NCBI GenBank assembly: GCA_000733355.1
Contig: JNVV01000001.1
Span: 464,208-528,207 of the forward strand
DNA: 64,000 nucleotides
From: Falciphora oryzae
Taxonomy: Eukaryota; Ascomycota; Sordariomycetes; Magnaporthales; Magnaporthaceae
Direction of reading: 5' to 3'
Each line of letters opens with the position of its first letter. Position 1 is the stretch's first letter. The position numbers and the translations under genes are program-made. This document shows positions 20,930 to 33,800 of this stretch, one piece after another. Under the pieces are notes generated by a model. That model had not been told where the DNA came from. It searched no databases and saw only the letters and a program-made list of their open reading frames with translations.

Positions 20930-22248
20930 ATGCCCCTCCACCACTTGATGATCGGGACTTGGACGCCCCCTGGCGCCATCTTCACGGTCCAGTTTGACGA
21001 CGAGAAGCTCGAGCTCAAGTTAATCAAGAGGACGGAGATTCCGCACGATGAGCCGATATCATGGATGAATTTCGACGTATGTGGTTCCAAGCGGGGGTGA
21101 TGTGAATGATTTAGCCCAACTGTTAGGGTTACTTCGTGATAGCTTCCCTTTTTGCACAAATTGGGACATTATGTTGACAAGAGTCCCTTTTCTTGCGTAG
21201 CATGCTAGAAAAAACATCTACGGCGCTGCCATGAAGAAATGGTCCAGCTTTGCCGTCAAGAGCCCAACCGAGATCGTCCACGAGGTCTCGCATCCCATGG
21301 GCGGGGATCGTGCGTCGTCTTTACAGTCTCTCGTGGCAGGACCTGAACTCCACTGACTGACAGCCCCTGAACGCAACAGCAAAGGCAAACTCGCCCGACA
21401 CCAACACGCGCGCCATCTTCCTCCTCCCCGCAACCAAGCCGCCCTACGCCGTCTACTGCAACCCCTTCTACAAGCCGCACGCCGGCTACGGCAACGTCTT
21501 CAGCGTGACCGAAACGGGGCGGCTGGCCGAGAACGTGCAGAACTACCCCTACCTGGTCGGCGAGACGGGCATCCACGGCATGGTCTTCGACCCGCCGACC
21601 GAGACGTTCCTGTACTCGGCCGACCTGAGCGCCAACCGCCTCTGGGTCCACCGCCGCCACAACCCGGGGTCCGCCGACCCGGCCCACCTCGAGCTCGTCG
21701 GCTCCGTGGAGGCGCCCGACCCCGGGGACCACCCGCGCTGGGTCGCCATGCACCCGTCGGGCCGCTACCTGTACGCCCTCATGGAGGCCGGCAACCGCAT
21801 CTGCGAGTACGTCGTCGACCCGGCCACCCGCATGCCCGTCTACACGCACCGCTCCTTCCCGCTCGTGCCGCCCGGCATGCCGAAGCGGGACCCCAAGACG
21901 GGCAAAGGCCTGTACCGGTCCGACGTGTGCGAAGTGTCATCCTCAGGAAAGTACCTCTTCGCGAGCGCGCGGTCCAACAATTTCGGGCTCACGGGGTACA
22001 TGGCCGCCTTCCGCCTGGGCGAGCAGGGCAGCATCGAGCAGCAGCTGTGCCTCAACCCCACGCCCACCAGCGGCGGGCACAGCAACGCGGTCAGGCCGTG
22101 CCCCTGGTCCGACGAGTGGCTCGCCATGACGGACGACGAGCAGGGGTGGATCGAGATGTTCCGCTGGGAGGGCGAGTTCCTGGCCCGCGTCGCGCGCCTG
22201 CGCATCTCGGAGCCTGGGTTCGGCATGAACGCCATCTGGTATGATTGA
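20930..22248 (+). CDS. 3-carboxy-cis,cis-muconate cyclase (CMLE), 374 aa
   Basis: Exons 20930-21076, 21201-21309 and 21380-22248 give 374 residues; all phases match. The N-terminus MPLHHLMIGTWTPPGAIFTV and the body follow the Neurospora crassa enzyme (366 aa) closely: RKNIYGAAMKKWSSFAVKSP, NVFSVTETGRL, ETGIHGMVFDP, DPGDHPRWVAMHPSG, ALMEAGNRICEYV, TSGGHSNAVRPCPWSDEW and the end EPGFGMNAIWYD. This enzyme folds as a seven-bladed beta-propeller and converts 3-carboxy-cis,cis-muconate to 3-carboxymuconolactone in the fungal protocatechuate branch of the beta-ketoadipate pathway. It is unrelated to the bacterial enzyme of that step. It is probably cytosolic, with no targeting signal. It is divergent from an intradiol dioxygenase that probably makes its substrate. 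Confidence 0.95.
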
Positions 22249-22941
22249 AGGGGCGGTGTATAAACCTAGAGGCATACAAATAGATACAAGAAAAAGAAAA
22301 TCGCTTTCTGGAGCTTGGCGGGTGCAATCACAGAGAACAACAATAAATACTTTTGAATTTGGCTCAGGGGCTGGAAGTTTAGAAAAGTGAAAAAAGTGCA
22401 GGGTAGGTGCAGGGTAGGCAAATGACTCGTAGGGCTTATAACATCCACAGCCCGGAGAATGTCCTGGCGGCGCGAGAAGGTGTGCACCCAGAGCTTTGCA
22501 GCTGCTTCAGAGCGAATTCGAAGAAAAAGTGTCCGCGGAGTAAGTTAATGTATTGTTGCATAGGCTTCATGTGAGCGCAAAAGTGGCAGCAGCAGTTGAT
22601 CTTGGCGAGGCATCCAGCCCCGGTCTAAGCGCCGGCTGCCACACACGACCAAGTGATACCATCTCAAGCCTCCGTCGCACCAAGATTGGCGGCTGCATGT
22701 GCATCGTGGTATCATTCTAATGCATTTCTATTATATGTACATGTTTAGGTGTATATATCCAGGTGACGTATGTCATTCCCTGTAGCTTTTTTGTATCCTG
22801 ATCGCTTCCTACCCAAAACGTCTCTTTTGATAATCATCGACTGCACTCATAACTCGCAACACATAGCGGGATGATGAGTCCAGCCGGTCGTGTGCGCGGG
22901 AGGGCTGTTGTTCCTCGGGCAAGGTCTGCTATTCCTTCCCC
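22249..22941. other. Convergent intergenic region
   Basis: About 0.7 kb between the stops of muconate cyclase (+) and the PTH11-like receptor (-). No gene is seen. Confidence 0.5.
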
Positions 22942-24547
22942 CTATACAGGCGACACTCGGCTCTTTGACCTCCTTGGATCCTCCGAGACGGTCTGGTGCA
23001 CGTCCTTGGTGACCCTGATGATGCGGCGCGTGCTATCCGAGTCGCCGCCGCCCGTGTCGTCGCCGCCACTGCCGCTGCGGCCGTGGCGGCTGCTTCGCTT
23101 GTCCTGGTCGCTGCCGCTGTCGCCGCCGTCCTTGGCGTCGCGGCGGCGGCGGCGGCGGCTGTGGTCGTCCACGCCGACGACGGTGACCTGCAGCTCCGTG
23201 TCGTAGACGGGGCTGTGACGGCCCTTGATCTGGCCGATGGTGACGAGGCTGTGGCCGTTGTTGTTGTTGTTGGGCGCCGCGCCGCTGCCGCCCGTCCGCT
23301 TGTCGCCGTTGGAGCTGTAGTCCTTGGCCAGCTTCTTGAAGAAGGCCCGGAGCGTGGGGAGCGAGCCGGCGATGATGCCGATACCGCACTCGATGATGGT
23401 CCAGAGCACAATGTTTCCCGTGTTGTCTGGTGGCACGTGTTGTGCGTCAGTCAGTCACGGGGCTGAATCTGAGAGGTCCCAGATATTTGCAGTTCGACTT
23501 ACACAGAAGGTCGGTTGGGATCGAATACGCGTTGGTAAACGGACAACGGACTACGCTGGCAACACCGGCTCTGCGAGGCACTTTTGTTAGTCGGAAGATC
23601 CAAGCGAAGACGGACGAATGCCTGCCTAGGCAGGCTTAGAAGAAGACACAGGAAGAAAATAGACGCACAAAAGCCCCATGGCCAGGATGGCCCGGATATA
23701 AAACTTGACGCGCGGCCGCATCTGGACGTTGCGGAGCAGGAAGAAGGGGATCAGGGCGACGGCGAAGTCGGTAAGAACATTGACGACGGAGGCGGCCACG
23801 GACAGGATGGTGAGGAAGACGGGCGGGATGCAGGTGCCCGAGACGCGGCTGTCCCAGTAGGACTCGAGCGGGTGGCACTGGTTGAAGAGCACGACGATGC
23901 CGACGCCGCTGAGGACGAACGAGAAGACGACGAGCGACTTGAGGACGAGCAGGTACTTGCGCTCCGTGGCGATGCGCATCAGCGTGACGCAGATGCTGCC
24001 CTTGACGAGCGACAGGCTCATGGCGTAGAAGAATTGCCACACGATGAGGGCCTGTTTTGGCGTGTCAGAACCTCCCGCTCTCTAGACTCGCTCCTGTTCA
24101 CGTGGATTGATCGATTCCATACCCTCTTTCCGTTTAGCTGGTTAACCCGGAGCAGGTGGGAGTCTCGCGTCCCCAGGCCCCAGGACACTCCGTAGATGGT
24201 GATTATGTCCTGGCCGAGAGTTGCAAGCTGTTGTGGGCATTCGATACCCTGTCAGTTCTCTGTATCTGCCGTCGTTGTCTCCATGTCATACTTGGAGAGA
24301 GGCCGTGCCATCTCAGGAGACGACAGAGGAGCCGGAGAGAAGAGAAATGCAGACTGACGTATCCGCCCACCATCATCCAGTCGTCCGTCCCGAAATTGTT
24401 CTTCACGATGCGGATGTAGACGCGCATGGCTATGATGATGGTGGTGAGGCCGGCAAAGGTGGCGCTGCTAACGAGCAGCGCCAGGGCTAGGCCTTCGGGC
24501 TGGATCGTGTTCCAGGCATCGTCGCCCTCGCCATTGGTTCGAGACAT
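22942..24547 (-). CDS. PTH11-like (fungal rhodopsin-domain) seven-helix membrane protein, 409 aa, five exons
   Basis: Minus-strand exons are 24547-24359, 24227-24123, 24051-23669, 23570-23503 and 23426-22942; every junction is in phase and gives 409 residues. Hydrophobic helices include LALALLVSSATFAGLTTIII, ALIVWQFFYAMSLSLVKGSICV, LVVFSFVLSGVGIVVLF, LTILSVAASVVNVLTDFAVALIPFFLL, AILAMGLLAGVASVV and NIVLWTIIECGIGIIAGSLPTL. DDWMMVGGY, VSWGLGTRD, FNQCHP-E-YW and WTIIECGIGIIAGSLP are hallmarks of the fungal rhodopsin-like family that includes the Magnaporthe receptor PTH11. No N-terminal CFEM domain is present. The last 110 residues form a hydrophilic cytoplasmic tail with a polyasparagine run and Asp/Arg/Ser/Gly-rich repeats. 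Members are thought to be surface receptors; the ligand is unknown. Confidence 0.85.
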
Positions 24548-25896
24548 TGAATGCGGGCTTGTCGTAGTCGACGGGCCGAGCTGCCCCTGACTCGATCTCG
24601 CCTCGATTCGGTGTGGCGGTGGTGGTGGTGATGGTCGCTATGGCGATGGTCCGAACTGGTGGTCGTCACAGCACTCCAGAAAGGCGCCTATCAACCCTAC
24701 TGGTATTAGACTACCAGCACGCCTCCTAGGCACGTGCTCTAGACACCTCGTTTCCTCGGCCGGGTAGGATGGCGCTAGGAATAGATCAAAGTCAAATAAA
24801 AGATGCAAGGCAACTTGAAAGCATGAGCAAAGCACGCCGGCGAGAACTAGTCCAAGGCATATTCCACACGCAAGCTGGCGAGGAAAGGTATTATTAAAAC
24901 ACAGCACAGCGCGCCTGCAGGCCTCGAAGATCTTTCAGCATGGGGGAGCTGAGTAAAAACCCTACTCTACTGGACGCGAGGGTCTTGTGTGGTAAAGGAC
25001 GCAGCGACAAGAAAAGAAGGAAATCGGGGAGGGCTGATAGGCAGGGGAGCCACACATCCCGCGGGCCGGCCCCGGTTCTGATGGCTCCTCGGCATGCACC
25101 GAGGGTGGGCTGTGGGCTGTGGGCTGCTGTGTGGGTAGCAGCAGCCCCCTGGCAGGACGTGTTCTGGCCAGTTTGACAGGCCGCTTCTGTAGGATCAGAG
25201 AGAAACGTAGTGTTGGCACACACACACGCCTGGCCTTTCTCTCACTTCCCACCCTCCTCTTCTGTGCATTCGCTAACCTAGGTATACTGCTACACTAAGC
25301 AACGTCAGCGTGTCGTTGCAACCGACGCCACGTGAACGGCACGGATCAGGCGCCAACGGTCTCGAAAAAAAAAAAAAAGCCACGGGCAAAGCCGTCGTGA
25401 GGACTAAGCCAGCCACCACCGTCGAAGATAATTCCCTAGCCTTGGCCCCCAACGAGCGACGATGCGCCCGCTGCCCGTGCCGCAACAAGTGATGGACCAG
25501 GGTCGCAGCGGATAACAACATCCGCGAGGGGCCTCGTTGTGACAAGCGATAGCGCGGGCTTGGGAGACCGCCAGCTTTGCCCTTATCCGGCAAGGCGCCG
25601 CGTCCCTACACGGGACGAAGTTTGATCAATCCAGCGTCCCCGCAACAATGGGCTGTTGGTTCGCACAGGGTTCGCGGGGTAATTATCGTTTTTGGCCAGG
25701 GGTATTTTAGCACATCAACGATGGAGACGCCGCCAGTGCCACCCCTTTTTTATCTGTTCTTGTTCCCTCGTTTCTTTGTTGTTGCATTTTTGTTCCTACC
25801 GCACCCCTCGTTCTTCAAACACGCTCTTACGAATCGTCGAATCCTAGTCACGGCTCGGCCTGACAAAAACAAAACCGCTTGGCGGGGACCAACTCG
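24548..25896. other. Divergent promoter region, receptor and SDR
   Basis: About 1.35 kb between the two start codons. It carries a run of 14 A at 25365-25378 and no supported gene. Confidence 0.5.
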
Positions 25897-27123
25897 ATGG
25901 GAGCCATGACCGACTACGACGTGAAGGGCAAGATCGCCCTGATAACCGGGGCGGGGTCTGGTAAGCAGTGAAAATGAAACCCTCCCATGCTGACTGTGTA
26001 GATCTCTGGCGGCGGTTCTAGTCCGCCATGTGTTGCCTCGTTGTCTGGCTGTTGTCGGTGTTGACATGACGGCGTCCCGCCTTGAGCAGGCATCAACCAC
26101 GCCATGGCCCAGCGCCTCCTCGAGGCCGGCTGCTCCGTCATGGTTGCCGACCTGAAGCTGCGGCCCGAGGCCGAGGCCACGGTGGCCAAGTACCCGCACC
26201 CGGCCCCCGTCGCCGGCGGCGCCTCGGCCGCGTTCCGGCAGACGGACCTGGCCGACTGGGCGCAGCTGACGGCGCTGTGGGACGAGACGCTGGCCAAGTT
26301 CGGCCGGGTCGACATCCTGGTCAACGGGGCGGGCATCTACGAGCCGCCCACGTCGTCCTTCTGGAACCCGCCGGGAATCTCGCCCCTGGCCGAGGACAGG
26401 GCCGACGGCGGCATCTGGCGGACGTACGCCGTCAACACCATGGCGCCCGTCCGGCTGGCCCAGATGTCGCTCGACTACTGGACGCAGAACCGCGAGGTCA
26501 AGGGCAACCTGCTCTGGCTCGTCAGCGCCGGCGCCTACGTCCACTCGATCCAGACGCCGCTGTACTTCTCGTCCAAGGCCGCCGTGCTCAGCGTCGTCAA
26601 GTCCCTGCAGGGCCTGAAGCAGCTCATCGGCGTTCGGAACGCGGCCGTCTGCCCGGCGGCTGTTCGGGTACGTTGGGGATCCCTGTGTTATATGTGAGGC
26701 GGCGACTTTGCCAGAAAGGGGAATTCTAGCGAGGGAGAGGGGAGAAGAAGAAAAAGCAAAAGGCAAAGAGCAAAAAGCGCCACCCGACCGCCACGCCACT
26801 AACACAAACCCACCAAAATCACATAGACCCCGCTGTTCGACCAGGACTTCTGCAAGGACCGGCTGGGCAAGGACGACCCGGCGCTAACGTCGGAAGAAGT
26901 CGTGGATGTCATGATGGACGCGCTGACGCTCGAGAGCCGCGGCAACGGCGACATCATCGAGGTGCAAAAGATCGCCGAGGGCGACATCGACGTGCGCGAC
27001 GTCAGGCTCGAGGCCCTCTACCCACCCCGCATGCCCATCAGCGCCGGCACAAAGGCCATGGACGAGGAGCTCAAGTTTATGCAAAAGGTGGCCGCCGTGG
27101 GCATGCGCTCTTCGTGCGAGTGA
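25897..27123 (+). CDS. Short-chain dehydrogenase/reductase (classical SDR), 312 aa
   Basis: Exons 25897-25960, 26090-26667 and 26827-27123 give 312 residues; the introns are 129 and 159 bp. A second in-frame ATG at 25906 is an alternative start. The first junction rebuilds the nucleotide-binding motif TGAGSGIN, followed by AQRLLEAGCSVMVADLKL with an acidic residue at the end of the second strand, which suggests NAD(H). NGAG stands in place of the usual NNAG, and the catalytic pair is Tyr180 and Lys184 (YFSSK), preceded by WLVSAGAY. The layout is that of fungal 15-hydroxyprostaglandin-dehydrogenase-like SDRs. The substrate is unknown; a role beside the aromatic pair upstream is possible but unsupported. 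The C-terminal quarter (ALTSEEVVDVMMDAL, GDIIEVQK) is family-like. Confidence 0.9.
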
Positions 27124-28302
27124 GCCGGGGGAGGGGGAATTCGAGTAGAAAATAAAAAGAGTGCATATGATAGAGGAGAAGGACCCCTGTCAAATTGGTT
27201 CGGCGGCACAGTGAATAATTATCCCTTGGCAGGGGGACGTGCACCGGGCCGTCAGCCGCCTGCAAATTAGGGTGCCTATTGGTAAGTCTGGCTTGTCGGA
27301 CGATGATGGTCTTGCAAGGCACTGAGTCCCCTAAGACAAAAGAAAAAAGAATATCCCGACGGGGAGCCGGATGGGAAAAAGCCGAGCAGTAACAAATTTT
27401 GATCGATTGCATCTGCTGGTGAATCCATCCCCCTGCCCCGTCCCCACTTTGCCACGGCACCAGACCACATAGGGCAGCAGTCTAGCCGGTTGTGCTTGCC
27501 GCTGACCCTGTGCCGTTTGGACCTTCCTGATCTGCAAGCGTGTCACTGTCGCTTCTGAACAACCTCGCTTGCAACACACCGCATTATCCTTCATTCTTTT
27601 GCGGCCCGCCACGCTGCCACGTTCAAGGAACAAGATCCTCCTCCCCGCTGCCCCATGGATCAGCGTCTTGCGTACTTTATATGAAATTTTCAACCGTCGA
27701 CATCGGCGCACAAGAGTGGAGAGCTGGCTCGATCCCTGGTCAGGACAGGAGCCACGCGTGCTGCGAGGTCAAACCTAACACCCAGACTGTCACCCTAGGA
27801 AGAAAAGGGGATGGTAGAGAACTCACGAGACATGAGTGAGCTCGGGGCCGGTCGTCACAGTGAAAGGAATAGTAGTTATTCCCAGTGTGCTAGGCGGGTT
27901 GCCAAGTTGGGACAAAGCCAAGCAGGCAGCCGATAGATATTCGTCCAGTCGACATGATGCCACGTCTCTCGCCCATCCAAACACCGTAACGGGCTGCAAG
28001 AATAAAGACAGAAAAAAAAAAAAAAAAAGATGAGTAAAAAATCAAATCAAGATTAACACCTCGTAATTTATACCGTGTGCCCTCGGCGACGATCAACCAC
28101 AAGTAAACCAACGAGAAAGAGGCATAAATACCATGGCCTCCAGGAGAGCTGCCAGGTCGACGGTGCGGCATAGCTCTCGAGCGCTAGGACAGGCAGAAAC
28201 AACGCCACATCACCAAACAAAAACGCCATACCTGTCCCATTTGCCTTTTTCATATTCGTCTCGAGCACGTACAGGGTGAAATTGGATATGTCTGCAGGCC
28301 AC
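27124..28302. other. Convergent intergenic region
   Basis: About 1.2 kb with no supported gene between the stops of the SDR (+) and CAF-1 p60 (-). It includes a run of 17 A at 28012-28028. Confidence 0.5.
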
Positions 28303-30837
28303 TCATGGCTGTGCATTGGCATCTCCGCTGATAGGGGTTGGAGCTATCCTCCTCTTCTTAGGCTCCTTACTGCTGTTGCCTTCCTTGTCGCTCTCGCTCA
28401 TGTCTCGTTTCACACCGCCACTCCCGGAGGCGGTGTTGCCGCCGACGACGGAGCTTGCCGGGGTCTCTGGGGGAGTTGTTATCGGAACTCCCGTGACCTT
28501 GGCCGAGTTGGTTGCCGCGATACTCGGCACGCTCCCTCCAATGAGAGTGGGGTTGTTCATTACACCTGAAGCCTGCGTCACCACCGACGATGTCGAATTG
28601 GACCTGGCTGGCGAAGATGGCCGCACCACCATGGGCATGCCCGACGGCGTCGACACAAATGATGCCGTCGTTACTGCTGGCGGCGACGGAGCTGCGAACG
28701 AGCTTGACGAGTTCCTGTGGTGGTGGGACGGCTGCGAGCCGCTATTGGGGAAAGGCGAAGGCGGCGCAAACACTGACGTCGGCGTAGGCGCCGGCGTGGC
28801 CTGGCTCGATGAAGCCGCTGCTCCCTGCTTGAGCGAAACGTCGCCGGTGTAAACCTGGCCCAGCTCATTAGGTGAGAACGAGAGCGTAGAACAGAAGCCG
28901 TCAGACGACGAGATGAGCAGGGTGAGCCCATCCCTTGACCTGTTACGCGAGAGTCAGGTTAGCATTAGTCGATTTGAGTCCCTCAAACGGCCATAGCGCG
29001 GTCACCAAGGGGAGCTTGCCAAAGCGAGCGGTTGGGCGAACATGCAAGGGACACGTACCAGGCCAAGTCGGTGAAGGTGGCGCAATGTAAATTGCTGACG
29101 ATACAGAGGGGAGTCTGCTGTTGCGTGTCGTACAACAGCACCGAGTCCTGGGTGGCCACGGCATAGATCATCCTGTACGGCAGAGCAAAAGTGGCCTTAG
29201 GACCAGGGGTCGCCGCTGAGGTGGTGCTGGCTGTCGGCGTGGTCTCCAGGTTGAGCGATTTCGATGGTGTTGTGTTTGACGCCTCACTCGTCACAGGCGG
29301 GGGAGGAGGTTCCATCACAGATGAAGGTGCCGGTGATGGCTTGGAGATGGGCTCGGGAAGCGACGGTATTGGCTCCTCGGCTGACGAGGTGTCGATGGTG
29401 ATGTGTTTTGTGACTGGGGGAGACTGCCTCAGCGTGTAAAATATGGGAGAGCACCTGACAGCCACTGATGGTTTCTTGTGACCGGGCAGGTGGGCAATGG
29501 GAGGCCGGTTTATCCCCCCACGGGAGTAGATATAGACCGTGTTGATGACCTCGTATGACGGCTTGGAGCCCTCAACCTGGTACTGATTCTGATACTGGCC
29601 CGCAGGTGTCAGTAAGAGACTGCCGTCGGGGGTGAAGGCCAGTCTCCTGAAGAAGGACGTCAGCGTCTCGTTGTGGTAGAGGCTGGCGTTCCTCATGCCC
29701 AGACTGGTGCTGGGCGGGTGCGGTTTGGGCGAGGGTTCCATAGGCATCACTGCCGGGAGGGGCATGGAAGGCGCCGGGGAGACGGATCTCCTCGAAGAGA
29801 AGGACGACCTGCGGCTATGGCTGACAACGCTGGGTGGGTTCATGGGCAGAGCCATGGATGTGGGTGTGCCTGGGGCGGACGGCGCAGGCGATCCCGTGGC
29901 GGCGGGAGTAGCGAAGTCGTTGAGCGCGGCGAGCTGAGCTCGATGGCCAAACTCGGGTGGGGCTGGGCTGTTGGATGATATTCTGCGGGGAGGGAGGTCC
30001 GTCTTCATATGGCTTGCCACCTTCGGAGGCTTGTCGTCGTGGCTGCTCAGCGTGTACTGGCCGTCCTTTGTCTTGAGAGAGTAAATGTGGACGGAGCGAT
30101 CCGACGACTGCGTCGCGATGAACTCGTTGAGGGGGTCCCACGTCACGCCCTGGACGTAGTGGCTGTGTTCGGCGATTTGGCGGACAAGACCACCTGTGCA
30201 GTCGTAGTTTTAGCAGCGGCCCCGGAGGCAGTTGGGATGGTAGGTGGCGTGTATGAGGCATCTTACCGGTGGCCGCACTGTAGATCCTAGCGATATTGTC
30301 CATGCTCCCGACGATGAAGTGGGAGCTGTCGGGCGACCATGCCAGGTCGTAGATCTCGGCGCCGGACGACCGGCACATGTGCTTGGCGCGCCATGTTTCC
30401 TTGTCTTCGAGGCCTTCGGAGCCAAAGTTGGACGGCAGATGGTTCTCGGCGGGGACCCACAGGATGATGTTCCCGTCGTCGCCGGCCGAGGCCAGAAGCT
30501 CGCCTTTGGGAGCCCAGCGGACGACGTTGACTGCTTGTGTGTGCTTGGCGAGGGTGGAGAGATACTCAACCTTGCGGTTCTCCTCGTCCGTCTCTACTTT
30601 CCATATCTGCTCCGGTAAGACGGCGTGTAAGCATCAGCATGTGAAGTTGGCAACGGAAATTGGCCAGCATCTTCCCTTGTGCGGCGTGTGAAGATGGTAG
30701 GAGCTAGCAGCGCATACCCTGACGTTATTGTCGCCTCCGGAGGTGGCCAGGCGGCCCTTGCCAGTGGGTTCAAAATGGGCAGAGTATATGGGGGCGGTCT
30801 GGTCATGCCAGTTGATGATCAAGGGCGTGCTCTTCAT
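28303..30837 (-). CDS. CAC2: Chromatin assembly factor 1 subunit B (p60/Cac2), 743 aa
   Basis: Minus-strand exons are 30837-30718, 30606-30267, 30193-29059 and 28939-28303 (introns 111, 73 and 119 bp), giving 743 residues in phase. It opens MKSTPLIINWHD--PIYSAHFEP and continues with WD40 repeats: RLATSGGDNNVRIWKVE, HTQAVNVVRWAPKGELLASAGDDGNIILW, IYDLAWSPDSSHFIVGSMDNIARIY, HYVQGVTWDPLNEFIATQSSDRSVHIY and DLAWSRDGLTLLISSSDGFCSTLSF. This order is that of CHAF1B/Cac2, the WD40 subunit of the complex that deposits H3-H4 behind replication forks. Between the fourth and later blades sits a Ser/Pro-rich insert, and the last 180 or so residues are disordered with a KEPKKRRIAP basic, NLS-like stretch near the end. 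Loss in fungi impairs silencing. Confidence 0.93.
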
Positions 30838-33800
30838 CGTGGCGCCTGGAGCGAGGACGGGCTATGCGGGTGCGAACGGTCGTAACCATACGGAGGCGTG
30901 TTTGCATCGACAGTGGCCGGTGGTGGGTGAGCGAGCGGCGGAGCTGAGGACGAGTGGTAGAGGCCGTTGTCGTCTTCGTCGCCGTCGAGAGCGCAAGCAC
31001 GGTGGCATACGCGGTCAAGTCGAATATGGATGAGGATGGTTCCAGGACCGAGGAGGTCAAGGTGATTGGTCCCGTAGATATCTCCCGACGGTAAGCTGAG
31101 CTGAGCTGAGCTGAGCTGCGGATGCGGGTCGGCCCTGGCTGATGATGGTGACGACGGATTGGGAATTGAGACCGAGGTAATTGGTGGATGGCGATGGATG
31201 GGATGAGTGACGATTGTACCTGGACGTTTACGGGGGCGTAAATAGAAGTCGACAGAACTGCCCGGTCAGCTGGACCAGCACGGCTGGGTGCAATCAATCT
31301 GTTCCGACAGGTGCAAGGGAGAGGCCCAAAACAAGGCGAGACTTGCAGGTGCCGCTTCTGAAGCTTAAGCTTGACTCCAGTGCTGTCTTGTGCGGCACGA
31401 GAATCCTGGCGGGCGATTGGCCCGGTGGTTGGCGGGCGGAGGTCTTGCTTGGGAGTGGAGCCTTTTTTTCTTTTCTCAGCGCAAGTGGACGCCCTGTGTC
31501 AGTATGGGGTCGGGCGAGGGATGGAGCTCCTTCTGGGCGGTCTCACTCAGACTCCGCGGCCTGCTCTTCTGGCGAATGGAGGGGGATCCAATGCGCCTGC
31601 AAGGATGGCGTGTGCATCAGCTCAGGTCTGCCCGCACTGCCGTGTCGGCAGCTGCATGCTCATCCGGGTGGAGAAGCAGCGTCAATTGGCCATGATTGGA
31701 ATTGATTGAATAGGCAAACATTGGGAGACTTGCAACCGGACTGATAGCCGTGACAGTCATGGCACAGATTCATGGCTTTCAATAGGCCTCAGGAGGCGGC
31801 GAGGTTTCCAGGAACATTCTCCCTTTCGCTTGGTCAATCAAAGACCCACGACGCTATATCCATCACACAAGTCCCATTGTTTCCAACCGCTGGAAAAGCA
31901 AAGCAGCAAATCACATGCGAGTCCACACCGCCCACCGTTGTCCCAAGCCCGCCACCCGTTTCCCTGAACTAACACAACGAGATTGACTCTGTGAAACCAG
32001 AGCGGGCAGCCAATCACGGCGCCGAGCACGCGCCAAACCGCTCGACAGGTTTGACCCGTGCGGTACCAGACCGTCAATCACCAAGGAGCTAGTGGCGCAG
32101 AGACACGGCGTTGTTGCAATCCAACCGATTGATATCCGATATGCGGTCGTATCGAGTCCGCAAGAGCCTCAGCAGAGAGCGGTTCACACTTCAAGGCGGG
32201 CTACAGGACATAGAGGTGGTCAGACGGCCCGCAGTGACCAGTCAGAACCTACAGAGCCCTCAAGCACCATCCAACGCTGGCTGCACGCAGAGACATCTGA
32301 CTTGAAGGCACATATGGTATCTGCCTATATCTGTCCCCGTTATGCCCTGATTCAATTTGACTCATCTTCGTCTGTCTGCATCGGATCTTGTCATGTCTGG
32401 ATTGCCGTGCTGAGAGGCGGGGAGGACTTGCGGGTAACGGAGACTCGGCACTTTCACCATCGAGCTTCCTTGTCTTAACCGTCATCTACAGACTGACTTG
32501 CCGATTCGGGAATCCGCGGAGAGCACCACCCGCCAGTTGCTGGGAACGGGCGGCAACGAGAAGGCAAGCGGTGTGCTGTGGGCGTGCCAAGTGCTGACAT
32601 GCATGGAAAGATGAAGCCGGGCTGCACCTCAGGTTACGCGCGAAGGATATGTTCAGGTACGCGCTATGTTTCGTTTGCTGCCGTGGCTATCGGGGACATC
32701 CCGAGACGGACTGCCTCAGATGCAGGCATCGACATGTTGGCCGTGTTGCAGACACCGCTGGGCACCAGGCACTGACCCTGACTGACGGCCGCAGCCGCCG
32801 ATCCCGGTGTCCGCTTTTTGGTCGGAGGGTTGATTACTCCGTGGGCCCCATCTCGACTGTGTCGGAGACGTCGTGCATGTGGTGGGCGGGTGGGGAGCCC
32901 GTTCGTAGGCCCAGAGCTTGTTTCCGCCGCTGCCTGGCGCGCGTCTGCTTGATTGAATCAGTCAACGATTTGATCCTCGGATCCGTGCCGCACCACGGCC
33001 GCCCTGGCACCAGACCCGATGGAACCCGCTCACCGGCAGCATGGCTGCAGCTCCCAAGAGGCGGGGGCCAGGGTTCCCTAGCGGGTCTGGCACATCGCTA
33101 GCTGTCTTGCCTCGACGCTGCTTGGTAATCAGGCTCTCTACTACGGGCTCCTGCCCTAGATGTCGACCCTGGCCCAACCTTGCTGAGATGAGCCAGAAGT
33201 CCGAGAGAGATCGCGACGGGACGGGCAGATGTGGCAGCTGGAGCCCAGGTGCCTGTAGGTTCTGCAAAGCGCATGCGAGGCGCATTAGCACCTGCCTAAT
33301 GCATGCATGCGCACACGCCCCTCGCTGTCACCGCAACGCACACACACACACACACACACGCACACACACACACGCACACACACCGCCCACAACCTGCAAC
33401 ATTGATTCTCGATCTCAACGGTGTGCGACGCAAGAACAGCAGACCGGGCCATCGGCGCAATTGGGCTGGGGCAACACCCGGCTCCCCGGCGCCGTCGTCC
33501 CACCCGTTCCACCGTCTGCACCGCCCCCATGTGGAGTGGTACAGAAATAGAGGCAGGGAGCTCTGGCTGTTATCCGCAGGGCCAGCACGACCAAATAGGG
33601 CGGTGGTAAGCGCTGCTGGCAGGAAGCTTTCTACGATGCGACACCTACACCTCCCCTCCCTCAGCGGCTACTGCGCAAGCCATCACCCCGAAGGCTGCAA
33701 TGGAACCATGCAGGCGAGACGTGAGTTGAGGTTAACAGAGAAAAGGTAGGCGTCTGAGGGCCGTGTCGTGATGACTCTGGTCCCCGGCAATTTCCAAGTC

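Noticed and set aside
22929..24547. Treating the receptor exons as separate small genes
   Set aside because: All five pieces join with consensus splice sites and matching phase into one 409-residue seven-helix protein.
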